49,799 bases of DNA, from positions 1 to 49,799 of the forward strand of contig JAFYSZ010000005.1 of NCBI GenBank assembly GCA_017559135.1, given 5' to 3'. Position 1 is the stretch's first letter; every line of letters begins with the position of its first letter. The notes under the pieces were generated by a model. The model was given only the letters and a program-made list of their open reading frames with translations, ran no database searches and was not told where the DNA came from. This DNA is from Bacteroidales bacterium (lineage in GTDB: Bacteria; Bacteroidota; Bacteroidia; Bacteroidales; P3). Below, piece by piece: positions 16,602 through 26,356 of the stretch. The translations under genes were made by a program, and so were the position numbers.

Positions 16602-17795
16602 AAGAAAAATTTCGTAACAATAAATTTAATTTTCACAAAACTCGGAAAGTGGGATTTCTTTTGCTTGTTTGATTACAGCAATACTAATGCTTGGAATAAT
16701 AGTTGGGCAACTATTAATGATAATGTTAGTGCTGGGGAAGGCTTTTTTGCTTATTCTTGGTCAAATGATAAGATAATCTTTACAAATTATGGCGATGGAA
16801 TGTATAGTCCTAATGCAAATTCTTCTTATAGCTCATATAATTACAACTATTCTGCGACTCCTGCTTATCAAATCAACACAGGAGATATTGATGTAACGAA
16901 AACACTTGGTACAGGTGAAAATAATTCTCATTGGATGGCACTTGCAAATCCTTATACCTTTAAATTAGATGTCGCAACATTCATTGCCGATCAAGAAAAC
17001 GCTATTCAAGGAGGAGTTTCTTATAGATTAAATGGCGAAAGTTGGCAAACAGTAACCTCAGGTGTGATAAATGTAACAGAAGGTTTCTTTGTAAATTTTG
17101 TAAGCGGAGGAAGTCAAACTGCACACTTTAAAACAAGTCAAAGAAGTACTTCTTCTGCAAAGGCAAGTGTTGAAAGGGAATTTATTCGTCTTGCAATGAT
17201 TGATGGGGAGAGAGAGATAGAATTATTGTTTGCTCAAAATGATGAAGCAAATGAGGGTTATGATATTTTTGATGCTAACAAACTGTTCTCTCCTGTTGAG
17301 ATTACAGAACCTTATTTTGTAACAAATAATATTGCTTTGGTGAAAGAAGAGGTGAATACGTTGCCTTATTATGCTACGATGAATGTTCGTTCTTTTGAAA
17401 ACAAAGAAGTGAAATTTAAAGCTAATTATATTCCGGAAGGATATTCGCTAAGCCTTATTGATGGTGAAGAAACTATTGATTTAAGCGATGGTGTGGAGTA
17501 TTCTGCTAATGTTATTGCAGGAGAAAACGCTGACAGATTTAAGATTTTGATTAAGAAATCTCTTTCTATCTCAGAAACAGAGGTATTAGATGTGAATATC
17601 TTTAATAATAATCGTCATATAAATGTATCTTCTTTGGAAAATGATTTACAAATTGAGGTTTACAATGCTTTGGGACAAAAGGTGTTTGCAACAAGAGATT
17701 ATAATTTTGTTTTAAATAATGTGCCTGCTGGTGCTTATATGATAAAAGCTTTCAATAGTCAAACTTCTAAAACTGCTAAGATTATTTTGAAATAA
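16602..17795 (+). pseudogene. 5'-truncated T9SS cargo paralogue
   Basis: This open frame encodes about 400 residues homologous to the C-terminal part of the protein at 716-3934, ending with the type A sorting domain (LQIEVYNALGQKVFA, AGAYMIKAFN, final KIILK). Shared segments include EREFI, EGYDIFDA, LPYYATMNVRSF and SLIDGEETI. There is no signal peptide: the frame opens at 16542 inside the 21-bp repeat, and residues before about GKWDFF have no cargo homology. Roughly 25 residues present in the paralogue after KWAFLGAPF are missing here. Without a signal peptide it cannot enter the Sec/T9SS route, so I call it a remnant. A terminator follows at 17827. It could still act as a donor of sequence for recombination with 716-3934. 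Confidence 0.7.
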
Positions 17796-17826
17796 AAAAT
17801 CATTTAATTGTTATAATTTACTAATT

Positions 17827-17859
17827 AAAGCGACTGTTAATTTTAATGGTCGCTTTTTT
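17827..17859 (+). terminator. Terminator of the truncated cargo gene
   Basis: AAAGCGAC/GTCGCTTT stem with a 14-base loop and T run, 31 bases after the stop at 17795. Confidence 0.65.
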
Positions 17860-17875
17860 ATATGATAACAACAAT

Positions 17876-17911
17876 AAAAAAGGCAATTGAAATCATTCAA
17901 TTGCCTTTTTT
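17876..17911. terminator. Terminator between convergent genes, mainly serving the gene at 17930
   Basis: A perfect AAAAAAGGCAATTGAA/TTCAATTGCCTTTTTT stem around a 4-base loop works in both directions and is 19 bases past the minus-strand stop. Confidence 0.8.
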
Positions 17912-17929
17912 GTTTATTTAGATTTGTCG

Positions 17930-20900
17930 TTAGTTTCCTTTATACAAATCGTCTTTTCCTATTGTGCCTATTAGTTTGTCATAATAGTTTTGCGATTTCA
18001 CGTATTTTAGTCTTTCTTTTGTTTTTACAAGTATTTGTTTTAGTTCTTGTTTTTTGTCTTCCGGTAGATTGACTGCTTCGTTCAATAAATCGCTTACGTA
18101 TTTTTGATGACTTTGCCACAATGCTATGTCGCTAACGTGTTTGTTTCTTAGTCTTTCTGCGTACCAATCGCTGTTTAATAGGTATTTTTGAGTGAACATT
18201 TCACGTATTTGTGGGTCGGAAAGGGTCTTGCCTTCGTATTCTCCGTATGCCATTATGTGTAATATGGCTTTTAATGGCGGAATTGCTCCTTGTACGCTGC
18301 CGTCTTCAAAGTACATTTTTGCAACTCTTGCTTGGTTGTCTGTGATATTATGAACTCCATCTACAAATTCTTGCATACTTTGTAGTTCTGGCTTTAACAT
18401 CTCATCTGTAAAGACAACATTTGGATTTTCAAACACTCTTCCGAAAAAGTTATGTATGAATTTGTCTGTTACTCTGTATCCTAATACTGAGGCTTTAACT
18501 TCTTTTCCTTCGTAAGTGAAGTCTTCTATCTTTTCAAAGTAGTTATTTTCTATTAAAAACTTAGGATTTCTTTCTTCTGGTGAGAGTCTTGACCATATTT
18601 CTGGTATTAGTAGGCTTATATCGTGGTCTACTCTATATTTACTGCCTATATATCCTGCTGGTGTGGTGAATCCGTCATAGCCTGTTAGGATAAAGGAAAT
18701 CAATGCGTTGTTTAGATCGGTTACTGCACATAATGCGTTGAATGGTCCTTTGGTTAGTGCTCCTTCTGAACCTGCTCCTGTGGTTGAAGGGCTTTTTCCT
18801 GTTAGTGAACAGATGAAATCCATAAATAATTCTGGTAGTTCTTGGTAGTGAATAGGGTTATAAACTGCAAGAGGTAGGATTCCTTCTTCTGCTCTGTTGT
18901 TTCTTCTTCCTGGTAGTACTGCATTTACAGGTACATATAGTGGTTTGTCTTCTGGTATCCTTCTTGCAAGACGCATACCCATTTCTGCAATGTATTTTTC
19001 TTGTGGATAGATTAAGTCGTTTCTTGTTTGAAGGTAACGAACGTTCTTTGAAGGTTTGCCATTTACAAGTCTTGGATTTGATGAACTCACAAAATATTTT
19101 GATTCTTTTTCTTCAAGCATTGAAGATATTAGATTCTTCATTGGTGTTGTGAATTTGTCAAAGTTAATTACGTCTTCAACCATTTCTCTTGCGTCTTCTT
19201 GTGTCAATGGTTCGTAATTTGAAATGAAAGTGTTAGGTGTAGATAAATCTAATTCGGCTTTTTTGTCATATCCTCTGATTACTGCATCGTCTGGTCGTTG
19301 GAAAAATCTGTATTCGCAGTTTTCTACTATTTTTACGCTTAGATTATCTTTTGCTTTTCCGAGATTTGATAACAATTTTGTAGGTACAACGGTTGAAGCA
19401 CTTATGTCGTCTTCCATTTGTATTTTGTCTGAGTGTACAAAGTCTTGTCTTAGTTTGAAGGTTCTCCAAGTTCCGTTTTCTTCAAAACCAACGCGTAGGT
19501 AACGTGCGTAAATTTTCTTGTCGCCAAACTTTAATTCATTGGCAGGTGTGCCATTTAGAATATCAACATTGAAATATTGTTTCCAATTTTCACCCCATTC
19601 TTCTTTATAAAAACGTTTTATGATAAGTGCTATTCCTTTTATGTGTTGTGGAAGGCTTCTTAGCCATTGATTGTAACTTTCTGTGTATTCAGGACTTGGT
19701 GTTAGGAGTTTGATAACCGAACCCATTGAGCGAAGTGAGCATAAGAAACTTCTGCTGTATGGTATTGCATCGTGATTTTCGTATCTTTTTGAGTAGTCAA
19801 AATTGATTATTTCTTCTACTTTCGCAAAGTCGCTTTCAAAGTCTGATACAAAGAATGGTCCTCCAAGGATTGCGTCTTCCAAAGATTTGGAAATTTCTGA
19901 TTTTCCTCCTCCTGATACTGTGCAAGGCTTATGACAGAAGATTCCGTCTCCAAGTGTTTCTATTAAACGATAGTTTAATGCTCCTGAATAGCGTTCCATA
20001 CGGAATTTACTACCATTTGGAAGTATGTAAGTGCGATTTGGAAGAAGTTTTAGTTTGTGTTCTCCTTTGTCGTTCTTCCATTTTATTTCTTGTGTAGGAA
20101 CATAGAAGTTTGCATTCTCAGGAAGATATAGTATGTTAGAGAAATTCTTATCTACTCCATAGCCTTCTTCTTTGAAGTCTATGAATGAATTACAGTTTTT
20201 CTTTACATCTTCAAATGTATTGCGAACTTTCATAGGGTTTGCAAAGTAAGTGTCGCCTTGATTGTAGCCTGGGAAGACTAATGCACCGCCTGCGTGTTCT
20301 TCTTCTGCATTTCCATATATGTTTGCAGAGTAAGACATCATTGTTTTCACTTCTTTCTTAGAGTATCCGAAGTAATTGTCTGCTATAACGGTTGCTATGA
20401 CTCCTTCATCTGTTCTTACGCAAAGTTTAAAGCTTTGTCCTTCATTGTAAAGTTCGTTTTCTTCGCTCCAACACATTCCGTCTTTCTTTTGACGCTCTGT
20501 TGCTTTTGAGATATGAGGCAATCCGCATTCTTTCTTGGTGAGTTGGGTTAATTGTGGGGCTAAAATGATACAGCCTGTATGACCTGTCCAATGTTCTACG
20601 TCTAATGCGGAATCGTTTTTAATGTGATATGGACTTCCTCCATTACCAAAAATACTTTCAACAAAGTCTAAATTACTTACGAGTGAGCCTGGTGCAAAGA
20701 ATCTAATTTCCATATTTTTTCTTTCGCTCACATCGTCAATCTCTGGTAAGATTGTAGGTTTCAAAAGCAAAGAAACCATAAGGCGAATAGGTGTAGAGGT
20801 TTGAGAAGCATAGGGTAGTTCCATTACTTCTCCTGTTTCGGCAAAGGCTCTGTGGAAAATGTATTTTGCAGTCTCAATAGGAACTGCTTTTTTATCGTTT

Positions 20901-21385
20901 GGTATTGGCAATCCACCCTCTGCAATATGGAAAACACCTTTTGTTGTTCTTCTATCATTCTTTGGGTTGTGCAATACTCCTTGTTTTACTCTGTAAGAGG
21001 TAACGTATGTGGATTTATATTCGTCTGCTCCATTTGGAAGGGATAGTTCTCTTGCGATTCCGTAGGTGTCCAAAGTGAATGTTCGCAAAGGAATTTTAAT
21101 GTCAGGAACACTTTTTACAGAAGCAAAGTAACGGTCTAAAAAGTTTTGTATTCTTCCATCGGCAGGACAGAGATAATTGTCGTAAAGGGCTTCTCTTTCT
21201 TTGTAATTAGACAATAAACCCTTTAATATTCTCATAAAATTTTGTTCACTTTCGTCTATATTATCAGTTTGCATTTCAACGCCCATTGTAGCCAAGCGTA
21301 AACTGATATATTGCTGTACATATTCTCTTGTTGATTTAAGTTTATCTTCTGGAATTACGCCCAAAGAATCTTTTATGTCCATCAT
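17930..21385 (-). CDS. Probable PPi-type phosphoenolpyruvate carboxykinase
   Basis: This 1151-residue cytosolic protein matches my memory of the PPi-dependent PEP carboxykinases (about 1150 residues, EC 4.1.1.38) found in Entamoeba, Propionibacterium and some other bacteria, which interconvert oxaloacetate + PPi and PEP + Pi + CO2. Visible landmarks are GYSKKEVKTMMSYSANIYG (about 340-358), a Gly-rich loop CTVSGGGKSEISKS (about 488-501) that would replace the P-loop of ATP/GTP enzymes, and SLTGKSPSTTGAGSEGALTKG (about 860-880). It has no signal peptide or membrane segment. The gene is a single unit with a terminator at 17876; no strong promoter was found (TTACTTTG near 21417 is a near match). 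Many databases label such proteins hypothetical. The identity rests on length and motifs, not on a search. Confidence 0.62.
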   Translation of the reverse strand: MMDIKDSLGVIPEDKLKSTREYVQQYISLRLATMGVEMQTDNIDESEQNFMRILKGLLSNYKEREALYDNYLCPADGRIQNFLDRYFASVKSVPDIKIPLRTFTLDTYGIARELSLPNGADEYKSTYVTSYRVKQGVLHNPKNDRRTTKGVFHIAEGGLPIPNDKKAVPIETAKYIFHRAFAETGEVMELPYASQTSTPIRLMVSLLLKPTILPEIDDVSERKNMEIRFFAPGSLVSNLDFVESIFGNGGSPYHIKNDSALDVEHWTGHTGCIILAPQLTQLTKKECGLPHISKATERQKKDGMCWSEENELYNEGQSFKLCVRTDEGVIATVIADNYFGYSKKEVKTMMSYSANIYGNAEEEHAGGALVFPGYNQGDTYFANPMKVRNTFEDVKKNCNSFIDFKEEGYGVDKNFSNILYLPENANFYVPTQEIKWKNDKGEHKLKLLPNRTYILPNGSKFRMERYSGALNYRLIETLGDGIFCHKPCTVSGGGKSEISKSLEDAILGGPFFVSDFESDFAKVEEIINFDYSKRYENHDAIPYSRSFLCSLRSMGSVIKLLTPSPEYTESYNQWLRSLPQHIKGIALIIKRFYKEEWGENWKQYFNVDILNGTPANELKFGDKKIYARYLRVGFEENGTWRTFKLRQDFVHSDKIQMEDDISASTVVPTKLLSNLGKAKDNLSVKIVENCEYRFFQRPDDAVIRGYDKKAELDLSTPNTFISNYEPLTQEDAREMVEDVINFDKFTTPMKNLISSMLEEKESKYFVSSSNPRLVNGKPSKNVRYLQTRNDLIYPQEKYIAEMGMRLARRIPEDKPLYVPVNAVLPGRRNNRAEEGILPLAVYNPIHYQELPELFMDFICSLTGKSPSTTGAGSEGALTKGPFNALCAVTDLNNALISFILTGYDGFTTPAGYIGSKYRVDHDISLLIPEIWSRLSPEERNPKFLIENNYFEKIEDFTYEGKEVKASVLGYRVTDKFIHNFFGRVFENPNVVFTDEMLKPELQSMQEFVDGVHNITDNQARVAKMYFEDGSVQGAIPPLKAILHIMAYGEYEGKTLSDPQIREMFTQKYLLNSDWYAERLRNKHVSDIALWQSHQKYVSDLLNEAVNLPEDKKQELKQILVKTKERLKYVKSQNYYDKLIGTIGKDDLYKGN

Positions 21386-21471
21386 ATTTATGTAAAATTT
21401 AATTTAGGGTGCAAAGTAACGAAAAAACGCTGAGATAATCAATACTCAATACAAAAATATTTCTATGAAAT

Positions 21472-21518
21472 AAAAAAATAAATCGCCTAAATATTTATTT
21501 TTTTAGGCGATTTATTTT
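21472..21518 (-). terminator. Terminator of the xer-hpf pair
   Basis: AATAAATCGCCTAAA/TTTAGGCGATTTATT stem with flanking A and T tracts, 14 bases beyond the hpf stop on the minus strand. Confidence 0.8.
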
Positions 21519-21532
21519 CTTAATAATTTAGA

Positions 21533-21823
21533 CTATTTTTTGTCTTTGTATTTACTTATTTGTGTTTTTAAAGCATCTATTGCGAGCATTACGGCTTCTT
21601 CAAATGTATCTGCTTGTTTAGATGCAAATAAGTCTTTACCTGAAATTTCAATTTTGATGTCTGCGATTTTGTTGTTTTCGCTTTCAGGTTTGTCTACATT
21701 TAAGGTTACTTCTGCTCCGAGCAATCCTGAGGCTTGTCTTTCAAGTTTTGATACTTTGTCGTGGATAAAATCTTCTAATTTTTGATCCATTTTAAACTTA
21801 ATCGCTTTTACTGTGATTTTCAT
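21533..21823 (-). CDS. hpf: Ribosome hibernation-promoting factor, short HPF/RaiA family
   Basis: This 96-residue protein binds the 30S decoding region and stops translation during starvation. It shows the family fold: MKITVKAIKFKMDQKLEDFI, then KLERQ, a beta hairpin EVTLNVDKPES, and EISGKDLFASKQADTFEEAVMLAIDAL. There is no C-terminal dimerisation domain, so it is the short type. The gene follows the recombinase gene by 31 bases and precedes a strong terminator. Its ribosome-binding site is an exact AAAGGAGGT three bases before the ATG, striking in a genome where almost no gene has a Shine-Dalgarno sequence. Confidence 0.95.
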   Translation of the reverse strand: MKITVKAIKFKMDQKLEDFIHDKVSKLERQASGLLGAEVTLNVDKPESENNKIADIKIEISGKDLFASKQADTFEEAVMLAIDALKTQISKYKDKK

Positions 21824-21826
21824 AAG

Positions 21827-21835
21827 ACCTCCTTT
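21827..21835 (-). promoter_or_regulatory. Consensus Shine-Dalgarno of hpf
   Basis: Minus-strand AAAGGAGGT is an exact anti-Shine-Dalgarno complement with a short 3-base spacer (CTT) to the ATG. Neighbouring genes outside the rpsU/hpf/eno set lack any such site. Confidence 0.75.
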
Positions 21836-21854
21836 GTTTAATGTTTATAATTAA

Positions 21855-22742
21855 TTAGTCTATTTCTGCACTTGGGTGTGCAAGTTTATAGGCTTTTTTT
21901 AATTCTTCTATGGTCGTGTGTGTGTAAACTTGGGTTGAGGCAATTGAAGAGTGCCCCATGAGTTCTTTTATCGCTATTAAATCTCCTCCTTCTGAGAGTA
22001 TGTTTGTTGCAAAACTGTGTCTAAGAGTGTGTGGAGAGGATTTGCTAGTTGAATCTAATTTTGATACTTCTTTACATACGAATGAGTAAAGTTGTTTCTT
22101 TGACATTGGCTCTGCTTTGCCATTTACAAGAAAACTATTTGTTGTTATTCCGTTTTCTTTTTTTAAGGCTATGTATCCTTTTATTCTTTCCATTAGGTCA
22201 ATATGGACAGGAATAATTCTTTCTTTTCTTCTTTTTCCAAGAATCCTAATTTGCAATTCGTCATAATCAATGTCTTCTTCGCAAAGGGCAAGTAATTCTG
22301 ATTGACGTATGCCAGTAGAGTATAGAAGTTCTAATATTAAGGCGTCTCTTACGCCTAAGAGAGAGGTGTCTTCGCTTTTGCTTTTCAATAATTGCTCCAT
22401 CTCGTTCGCAAAGACATAGTCTCTGTTGTTTTGTTTTATTTTTGGAGCAGCTATTTTTAGCATTGGGTTTTCTTTTATTATTTTTTCCCTGTAAAGGTAG
22501 TTATAGTATAGTCTTATACAGGCAATTTTTCTTCCGATACTACGATTTGTAACTCCTTTATCTTTCAAAAAAACCATCCATATTCTTACCATTGAAGATG
22601 TTACTTGTTTTTCATCTGTAATTCCACAACTGTCTTCAATGATTTTTTGGAATTGATTTAAATCATTAAGGTATGCTATTATTGTATTGTCCGAATAGCC
22701 TTTTTCTTTTCTTAGATAATTGATAAAATTCTCAAAATTCAT
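21855..22742 (-). CDS. Tyrosine recombinase of the XerC/XerD family
   Basis: This 295-residue site-specific recombinase most likely resolves chromosome dimers at dif. The N-terminal SAM-like domain (FINYLRKEKGYSDNTIIAYLNDL) is followed by the catalytic domain with all active-site residues: Arg146 (STGIRQSELL), Lys170 (ILGKRRKERIIPV), His238 and Arg241 (PHTLRHSFAT), His264 (MGHSSIAST) and Tyr273 (TQVYTH). A longer frame to 22769 would begin inside the rpsU terminator, so I chose the ATG at 22742 (MNFENF). The order rpsU - recombinase - hpf is common in Bacteroidetes, which argues for a housekeeping Xer rather than an integrase of a mobile element. XerC versus XerD cannot be settled. Confidence 0.93.
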   Translation of the reverse strand: MNFENFINYLRKEKGYSDNTIIAYLNDLNQFQKIIEDSCGITDEKQVTSSMVRIWMVFLKDKGVTNRSIGRKIACIRLYYNYLYREKIIKENPMLKIAAPKIKQNNRDYVFANEMEQLLKSKSEDTSLLGVRDALILELLYSTGIRQSELLALCEEDIDYDELQIRILGKRRKERIIPVHIDLMERIKGYIALKKENGITTNSFLVNGKAEPMSKKQLYSFVCKEVSKLDSTSKSSPHTLRHSFATNILSEGGDLIAIKELMGHSSIASTQVYTHTTIEELKKAYKLAHPSAEID

Positions 22743-22755
22743 AACTAACAATTTT

Positions 22756-22790
22756 AAAAAAAAGCTCACACACGAGTTGCGAGCTTTTTT
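22756..22790 (-). terminator. Terminator of rpsU
   Basis: AAAAAAGCTC/GAGCTTTTTT stem with a 14-base loop, 15 bases after the rpsU stop on minus; it separates rpsU from the xer gene. Confidence 0.75.
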
Positions 22791-22804
22791 ATTGTTCTTT
22801 TAAA

Positions 22805-23002
22805 CTATTTATCCATCGCTTCTCTTTGTAGCTTTTGAATATAAATAGCTTTTAATTTACGATCTCTTGCCACTACTGAAGGCTTGGTGAATTTTTGTCT
22901 GTTTCTCAATTCTTTCACAACACCTGTTTTTTCAAATTTTCTCTTTAATTTTTTTAAAGCTCTCTCGATGTTTTCGCCTTCTTTAATAGGAACAATAATC
23001 AT
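22805..23002 (-). CDS. rpsU: 30S ribosomal protein bS21
   Basis: This 65-residue basic protein of the small subunit platform begins MIIVPIKEGENIERALKKLK and has the family's FEKTGVVKELRNRQKF core and Lys/Arg-rich C-terminus. In Bacteroidetes bS21 helps cover the 3' end of 16S rRNA so that ribosomes ignore Shine-Dalgarno sequences; the rpsU message itself carries a strong one, thought to give feedback control. That is exactly what is seen here: minus-strand AAAGAGGT with 7 bases to the ATG. The gene has a promoter at 23058-23088 and its own terminator. Confidence 0.96.
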   Translation of the reverse strand: MIIVPIKEGENIERALKKLKRKFEKTGVVKELRNRQKFTKPSVVARDRKLKAIYIQKLQREAMDK

Positions 23003-23009
23003 AATTAAT

Positions 23010-23017
23010 ACCTCTTT
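23010..23017 (-). promoter_or_regulatory. Shine-Dalgarno of rpsU, probable autoregulatory site
   Basis: AAAGAGGT on minus pairs with the anti-Shine-Dalgarno (GAGGT core), with a 7-base spacer to the ATG. In Flavobacterium the rpsU Shine-Dalgarno is a known exception used for feedback by bS21. Confidence 0.75.
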
Positions 23018-23057
23018 CTTTTTTAATTGTTAATAAATAATTTGATAATTTACTCTG

Positions 23058-23088
23058 CAAAAGTAATAATTTATTAGAAATCTACAAA
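23058..23088 (-). promoter_or_regulatory. Promoter of rpsU
   Basis: On minus, TTTG (23088-23085) and TACTTTTG (23065-23058) are 19 bases apart, a full consensus match. The -33 box lies in the 3' end of the thioesterase gene. Confidence 0.6.
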
Positions 23089-23501
23089 ATTTCTTGTAAT
23101 TTTTCTTTTATCCACTCAGGACATTGATGCGGTTTTCTTGTTTTTTCGCTTATGAAAGCTAATAAATTATAACCCTCACATAATACTTCTTCTTTGTCGC
23201 TATTATTTTTTCTTATAATCTTGTAATCAAATCTTATTTTCACGCTCGGCATTTGTTCTAAACTTACTCTTATAATTAACTCTTCGTCAAAATATGCCGG
23301 TTTTATGTATTTTGCGTATTGTTCTATAAGAGGCATCATTATTCCATTATCTTCTATCGTTTTATAACTAACACCTAAGTGTCGCATTAGTTCAACTCTC
23401 CCGATTTCAAAGTAACGAAAATAATTACTATTATGAACCACGCCCATTTTGTCGGTATCCACGTAATTTACTCTTATTTTGTAGTCAAAAGATGCTGCCA
23501 T
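23082..23501 (-). CDS. Acyl-CoA thioesterase, hotdog fold (YbgC/4-hydroxybenzoyl-CoA type)
   Basis: This 139-residue enzyme hydrolyses an acyl-CoA thioester. The active-site run is YVDTDKMGVVHNSNYFRYFEIGR, with the catalytic Asp in DTDKMG and the adjacent HNSNY typical of the family; the second half holds the strand FDYKIIRK and the C-terminal LLAFISEKTRKP. The frame opens at 23543, but that start lies inside the rpmB terminator, so the ATG at 23501 (MAASFDYK) is preferred. The substrate is unknown; related proteins act with the Tol-Pal system or on short and medium chains. Confidence 0.88.
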   Translation of the reverse strand: MAASFDYKIRVNYVDTDKMGVVHNSNYFRYFEIGRVELMRHLGVSYKTIEDNGIMMPLIEQYAKYIKPAYFDEELIIRVSLEQMPSVKIRFDYKIIRKNNSDKEEVLCEGYNLLAFISEKTRKPHQCPEWIKEKLQEIL

Positions 23502-23517
23502 AAATTCCTTATTTAAC

Positions 23518-23555
23518 AAAAAAGAGAGTCTTGCGAAAAGCAAAACTCTCTTTTT
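23518..23555 (-). terminator. Terminator of rpmB
   Basis: AAAAAGAGAGT/ACTCTCTTTTT stem with a 15-base loop, 18 bases downstream of the rpmB stop on minus. Confidence 0.75.
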
Positions 23556-23572
23556 GTAGTTATATTTTTATA

Positions 23573-23812
23573 TTATAACTTGATAATTCCTTTTTCTATT
23601 GAGTTATTTAAACAAGCTAATAAACCTTTTTTGTTTATTGTACGCATTCCAGCAGGTGTTACCTTTAATGTAACCCACACATCTTCTTCTGGAATATAGA
23701 ATTTCTTCATTTGAAGATTTGGATAAAATCTTCTTTTAGTTTTAACGTTAGAGTGAGAAACTCTATTTCCTGTCAATACTTTCTTTCCTGTTATTTCACA
23801 AATCTTTGCCAT
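23573..23812 (-). CDS. rpmB: 50S ribosomal protein bL28
   Basis: This 79-residue protein begins [22 protein letters not shown] and continues with [11 protein letters not shown] and a [18 protein letters not shown] core, all typical of bL28. Length is normal. The usual Bacteroidetes partner rpmG does not follow; instead a terminator and a thioesterase gene come next. No Shine-Dalgarno is visible before the ATG. Confidence 0.97.
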   Translation of the reverse strand: MAKICEITGKKVLTGNRVSHSNVKTKRRFYPNLQMKKFYIPEEDVWVTLKVTPAGMRTINKKGLLACLNNSIEKGIIKL

Positions 23813-23902
23813 CTCTATATGAATTTATTTTTTTATTCTTACTTTTTGAAAATCGAGTTGCAAATTTCGGAATTTTTATTGAATTGACAAAATTTCTTAG
23901 AT

Positions 23903-23946
23903 AAAAAATAAAAAAAACGAGGTACAAACTTTAACTTGTACCTCGT
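23903..23946 (-). terminator. Terminator of eno
   Basis: ACGAGGTACAA/TTGTACCTCGT stem with an 8-base loop followed on minus by a T-rich run (A-rich 23903-23917 on plus), 14 bases past the eno stop. Confidence 0.8.
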
Positions 23947-23959
23947 TCTATGCAATTAT

Positions 23960-26355
<2,396 letters not shown>

Positions 26356-26356
26356 C

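Noticed and set aside
16421..16636. Minus-strand frame of 71 residues with heptapeptide repeats
   Set aside because: It is created by the 21-bp minisatellite; no promoter or ribosome-binding site was seen, so I report the repeat and not a gene.
21855..22742. Xer-type recombinase as the integrase of a mobile element
   Set aside because: It stands in the conserved rpsU-xer-hpf order with no attachment repeats or cargo, so a housekeeping Xer is more likely.
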